A DNA stretch of 13,816 nucleotides from CAYMSA01 sp964392965 (GTDB taxonomy: Bacteria > Actinomycetota > Coriobacteriia > Anaerosomatales > Anaerosomataceae), in contig CAYMSA010000047.1 of NCBI GenBank assembly GCA_964392965.1, positions 1 to 13,816 on the forward strand, read 5' to 3'. This document shows, piece after piece, positions 12,281-13,816 of the stretch; within the stretch, counting starts at the first letter, position 1, and each line of letters starts with the position of its first letter. Both the position numbers and the translations under genes were made by a program. Below the pieces are notes generated by a model. The model worked only from the letters and a program-made list of their open reading frames with translations, was not told where the DNA came from and made no database searches.

Positions 12281-13816
12281 CTAGCCCGGACGTCCCGCGC
12301 CTTCGCCCGCCCCGTCGATCACGTCCCTCACGGCGCTCGGCTCGGCCAACGTCGAAAGGTCACCGAACTCCAGGATGTCCCGGCTGCCACCGGCGATCTT
12401 GCGCAGGATGCGTCGCATGATCTTCCCGCTCCGCGTCTTCGGGAGCTCTCGGACGAACTGTATGCGATCGGGCCGCGCGATCGGGCCGATGATGCGGGCC
12501 ACGTGTCCCGAAAGGATGGTGGCGAGCTCGTCGCTCACGGAGTAGCCGTCGCGCAGCACCACGTACGCGTAGACCCCCTCACCCTTCACCGGATGCGGGA
12601 AGCCGACGACCGCCGACTCGCTCACGCTCTCGTGACTCACCAGTGCGCTCTCAACCTCGGCCGTGTCGAGACGATGACCGCTCACGTTCATCACGTCATC
12701 CACCCTGCCGAGGAGCCAGAAGTCGCCGTCGGCGTCCATCCGTGCACCGTCCCCGGTGAAGTACCGACCCGGGAAGCGCGTGAAGTAGGTCTCCCGCATG
12801 CGCCGATGCTCCCGATCGCCCCACATACCGCGCGTGAGGCCCGAGAACGGACGGTCGATGATCAGGTAACCGGCTTCCTCGCGCTCAGCGGGCGAACCGT
12901 CCTCGCGCACGACCACGGGCACGACACCGAAGAACGGCCACGACGCCGACCCCGCCTTGAGAGGTGTAGCGGCCGGGAACGGCGCGATCAGGAAGCCGCC
13001 CGTCTCCGTCTGCCAGTAGGTGTCCACAACCGGCGTACGGCCGGCACCGATGGTGTCGCGGTACCAGTGCCAGACCTCCGGGTTGATAGGTTCGCCGACG
13101 GTCGCGAGCAGGCGGAGTGAGGAGAGGTCGTACTTCGCCGGCCACTCGGCGCCATGCCGCATGAGTGCCCTGATGGCCGTGGGCGCGGTGTAGAAGATGC
13201 TCACAGCGTGCTTTTCGACGATGGACCAGTACCGTCCCGGATCGGGATGGGTAGGCACTCCTTCGAACATCACGATCGTGGCACCGGCGGCGAGCGGCCC
13301 GTAGACGACGTAGCTGTGCCCGGTCACCCACCCTATGTCGGCGGTACACCAGTAGACGTCGTCGTCGCGGTAGTCGAGCACCGCCTTGAACGACAACAGC
13401 GAATGCAACAAGTAACCGGCGGTCGTGTGCACGATGCCCTTCGGGATACCGGTCGATCCCGACGTGTAGAGCACGAAGAGCGGATCCTCACCCCCGACCG
13501 GTTCTGGCGTACGCGGTCGATGGAACCCGTTCGTGCTCATCTCGTCGTGCCACCAGGTGTCGCGCTCTGGTTCCATGTCGACGGCTCCCAGACCGCGGCG
13601 CACGACGATGCACGACTCGACGCCGGGGCACTCGAGAAGCGCCTCGTCGGCTGCTGCCTTGAGTGGCACGGTGCGGCCACCCCGGAGTCCCTCATCGGCC
13701 GTCACAAGCAGACGCGCGCCACAGTCCTGGATGCGACTGCGCAGGGCCGTCGCCGAGAAGCCCCCGAAGACCACCGAGTGGACTGCCCCGATGCGCGCAC
13801 AGGCGAGCATGGCGAC
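12281..13816 (-). CDS. acs: Acetyl-CoA synthetase (AMP-forming), N-terminus beyond window
   Basis: Acs activates acetate with ATP to acetyl-AMP and then acetyl-CoA. The visible 511 residues cover most of the adenylating domain and the whole C-terminal domain. Motifs in order are GAVHSVVFGGFSA, the AMP-binding signature YTSGSTGIPKGIVHT, CTADIGWVTGHSYVVYGPL, VGEPINPE, TYWQTETGG, YFTGDGA, GRVDDVMNVSGHR and PKTRSGKIMRRILRKIA, with the catalytic lysine that is reversibly acetylated in the family. Acs is usually about 650 residues, so some 140 are missing to the right. The frame runs to the last base; the ATG at 13810 is internal, not the start. The Trp in the TYWQTETGG region and the Acs-type GWVTGHSY favour acetate over propionate or longer acids. 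It converges on glnD. There is a clear stop (TAG, 12283-12281). Confidence 0.95.
   Translation of the reverse strand, partial: VAMLACARIGAVHSVVFGGFSATALRSRIQDCGARLLVTADEGLRGGRTVPLKAAADEALLECPGVESCIVVRRGLGAVDMEPERDTWWHDEMSTNGFHRPRTPEPVGGEDPLFVLYTSGSTGIPKGIVHTTAGYLLHSLLSFKAVLDYRDDDVYWCTADIGWVTGHSYVVYGPLAAGATIVMFEGVPTHPDPGRYWSIVEKHAVSIFYTAPTAIRALMRHGAEWPAKYDLSSLRLLATVGEPINPEVWHWYRDTIGAGRTPVVDTYWQTETGGFLIAPFPAATPLKAGSASWPFFGVVPVVVREDGSPAEREEAGYLIIDRPFSGLTRGMWGDREHRRMRETYFTRFPGRYFTGDGARMDADGDFWLLGRVDDVMNVSGHRLDTAEVESALVSHESVSESAVVGFPHPVKGEGVYAYVVLRDGYSVSDELATILSGHVARIIGPIARPDRIQFVRELPKTRSGKIMRRILRKIAGGSRDILEFGDLSTLAEPSAVRDVIDGAGEGAGRPG

Noticed and set aside
1..13816. CRISPR array, transposon, toxin-antitoxin or defence system
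   Set aside because: There are no spaced direct repeats, transposase, or paired small toxin/antitoxin genes. All large genes are recognised housekeeping families.

Overview
The window is GC-rich DNA (roughly two thirds G+C by eye), densely packed with conserved housekeeping genes. WhiA, RapZ and YvcK lying beside uvrC, an amt-glnB-glnD operon and TANNNT-type -10 boxes all suggest an actinobacterium (Actinomycetota). A deep lineage such as Coriobacteriia or a relative is my best guess, at low confidence. There is no tRNA, rRNA, CRISPR array, insertion sequence or phage gene. A run of 100 N at 1601-1700 is an assembly gap that cuts through two genes.

Left block, minus strand, read right to left from about 8060 to 1: uvrA (excinuclease subunit A), a 67-residue acidic helical protein of unknown function, uvrC (excinuclease subunit C), a small PF04020-type membrane protein, rapZ (3' end lost in the gap), yvcK (5' end lost in the gap) and whiA (runs off the left edge). 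The uvrC-rapZ-yvcK-whiA order is widespread in Gram-positive bacteria. Here it is interrupted by the membrane-protein gene, which seems to have its own promoter flanked by two small palindromes. rapZ, yvcK and whiA are tightly packed: the rapZ ribosome-binding site overlaps the stop of the gene before it, and yvcK and whiA overlap by one base (TGATG). uvrC has a TATGCT box seven bases before its ATG and no Shine-Dalgarno sequence, as expected of a leaderless mRNA.

Right block, plus strand, 8314-12257: amt (ammonium channel), glnB/glnK (PII signal protein with Tyr51) and glnD (PII nucleotidyltransferase with HD and two ACT domains) form a complete nitrogen-sensing operon. It diverges from uvrA across a 283-bp intergenic region. 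That region carries the uvrA promoter with a 20-bp inverted repeat and, ahead of amt, four pentamers at exact 11-bp spacing that resemble a GlnR box. An acetyl-CoA synthetase gene (acs, minus strand) converges on glnD with only 23 bp between them and runs off the right edge.

I see no undescribed multigene system. The items most worth a second look are the candidate GlnR-type site, the unusual cysteine pattern in UvrC, the leaderless uvrC start, the two small genes set into the uvr/rapZ cluster, and the mis-sized assembly gap.
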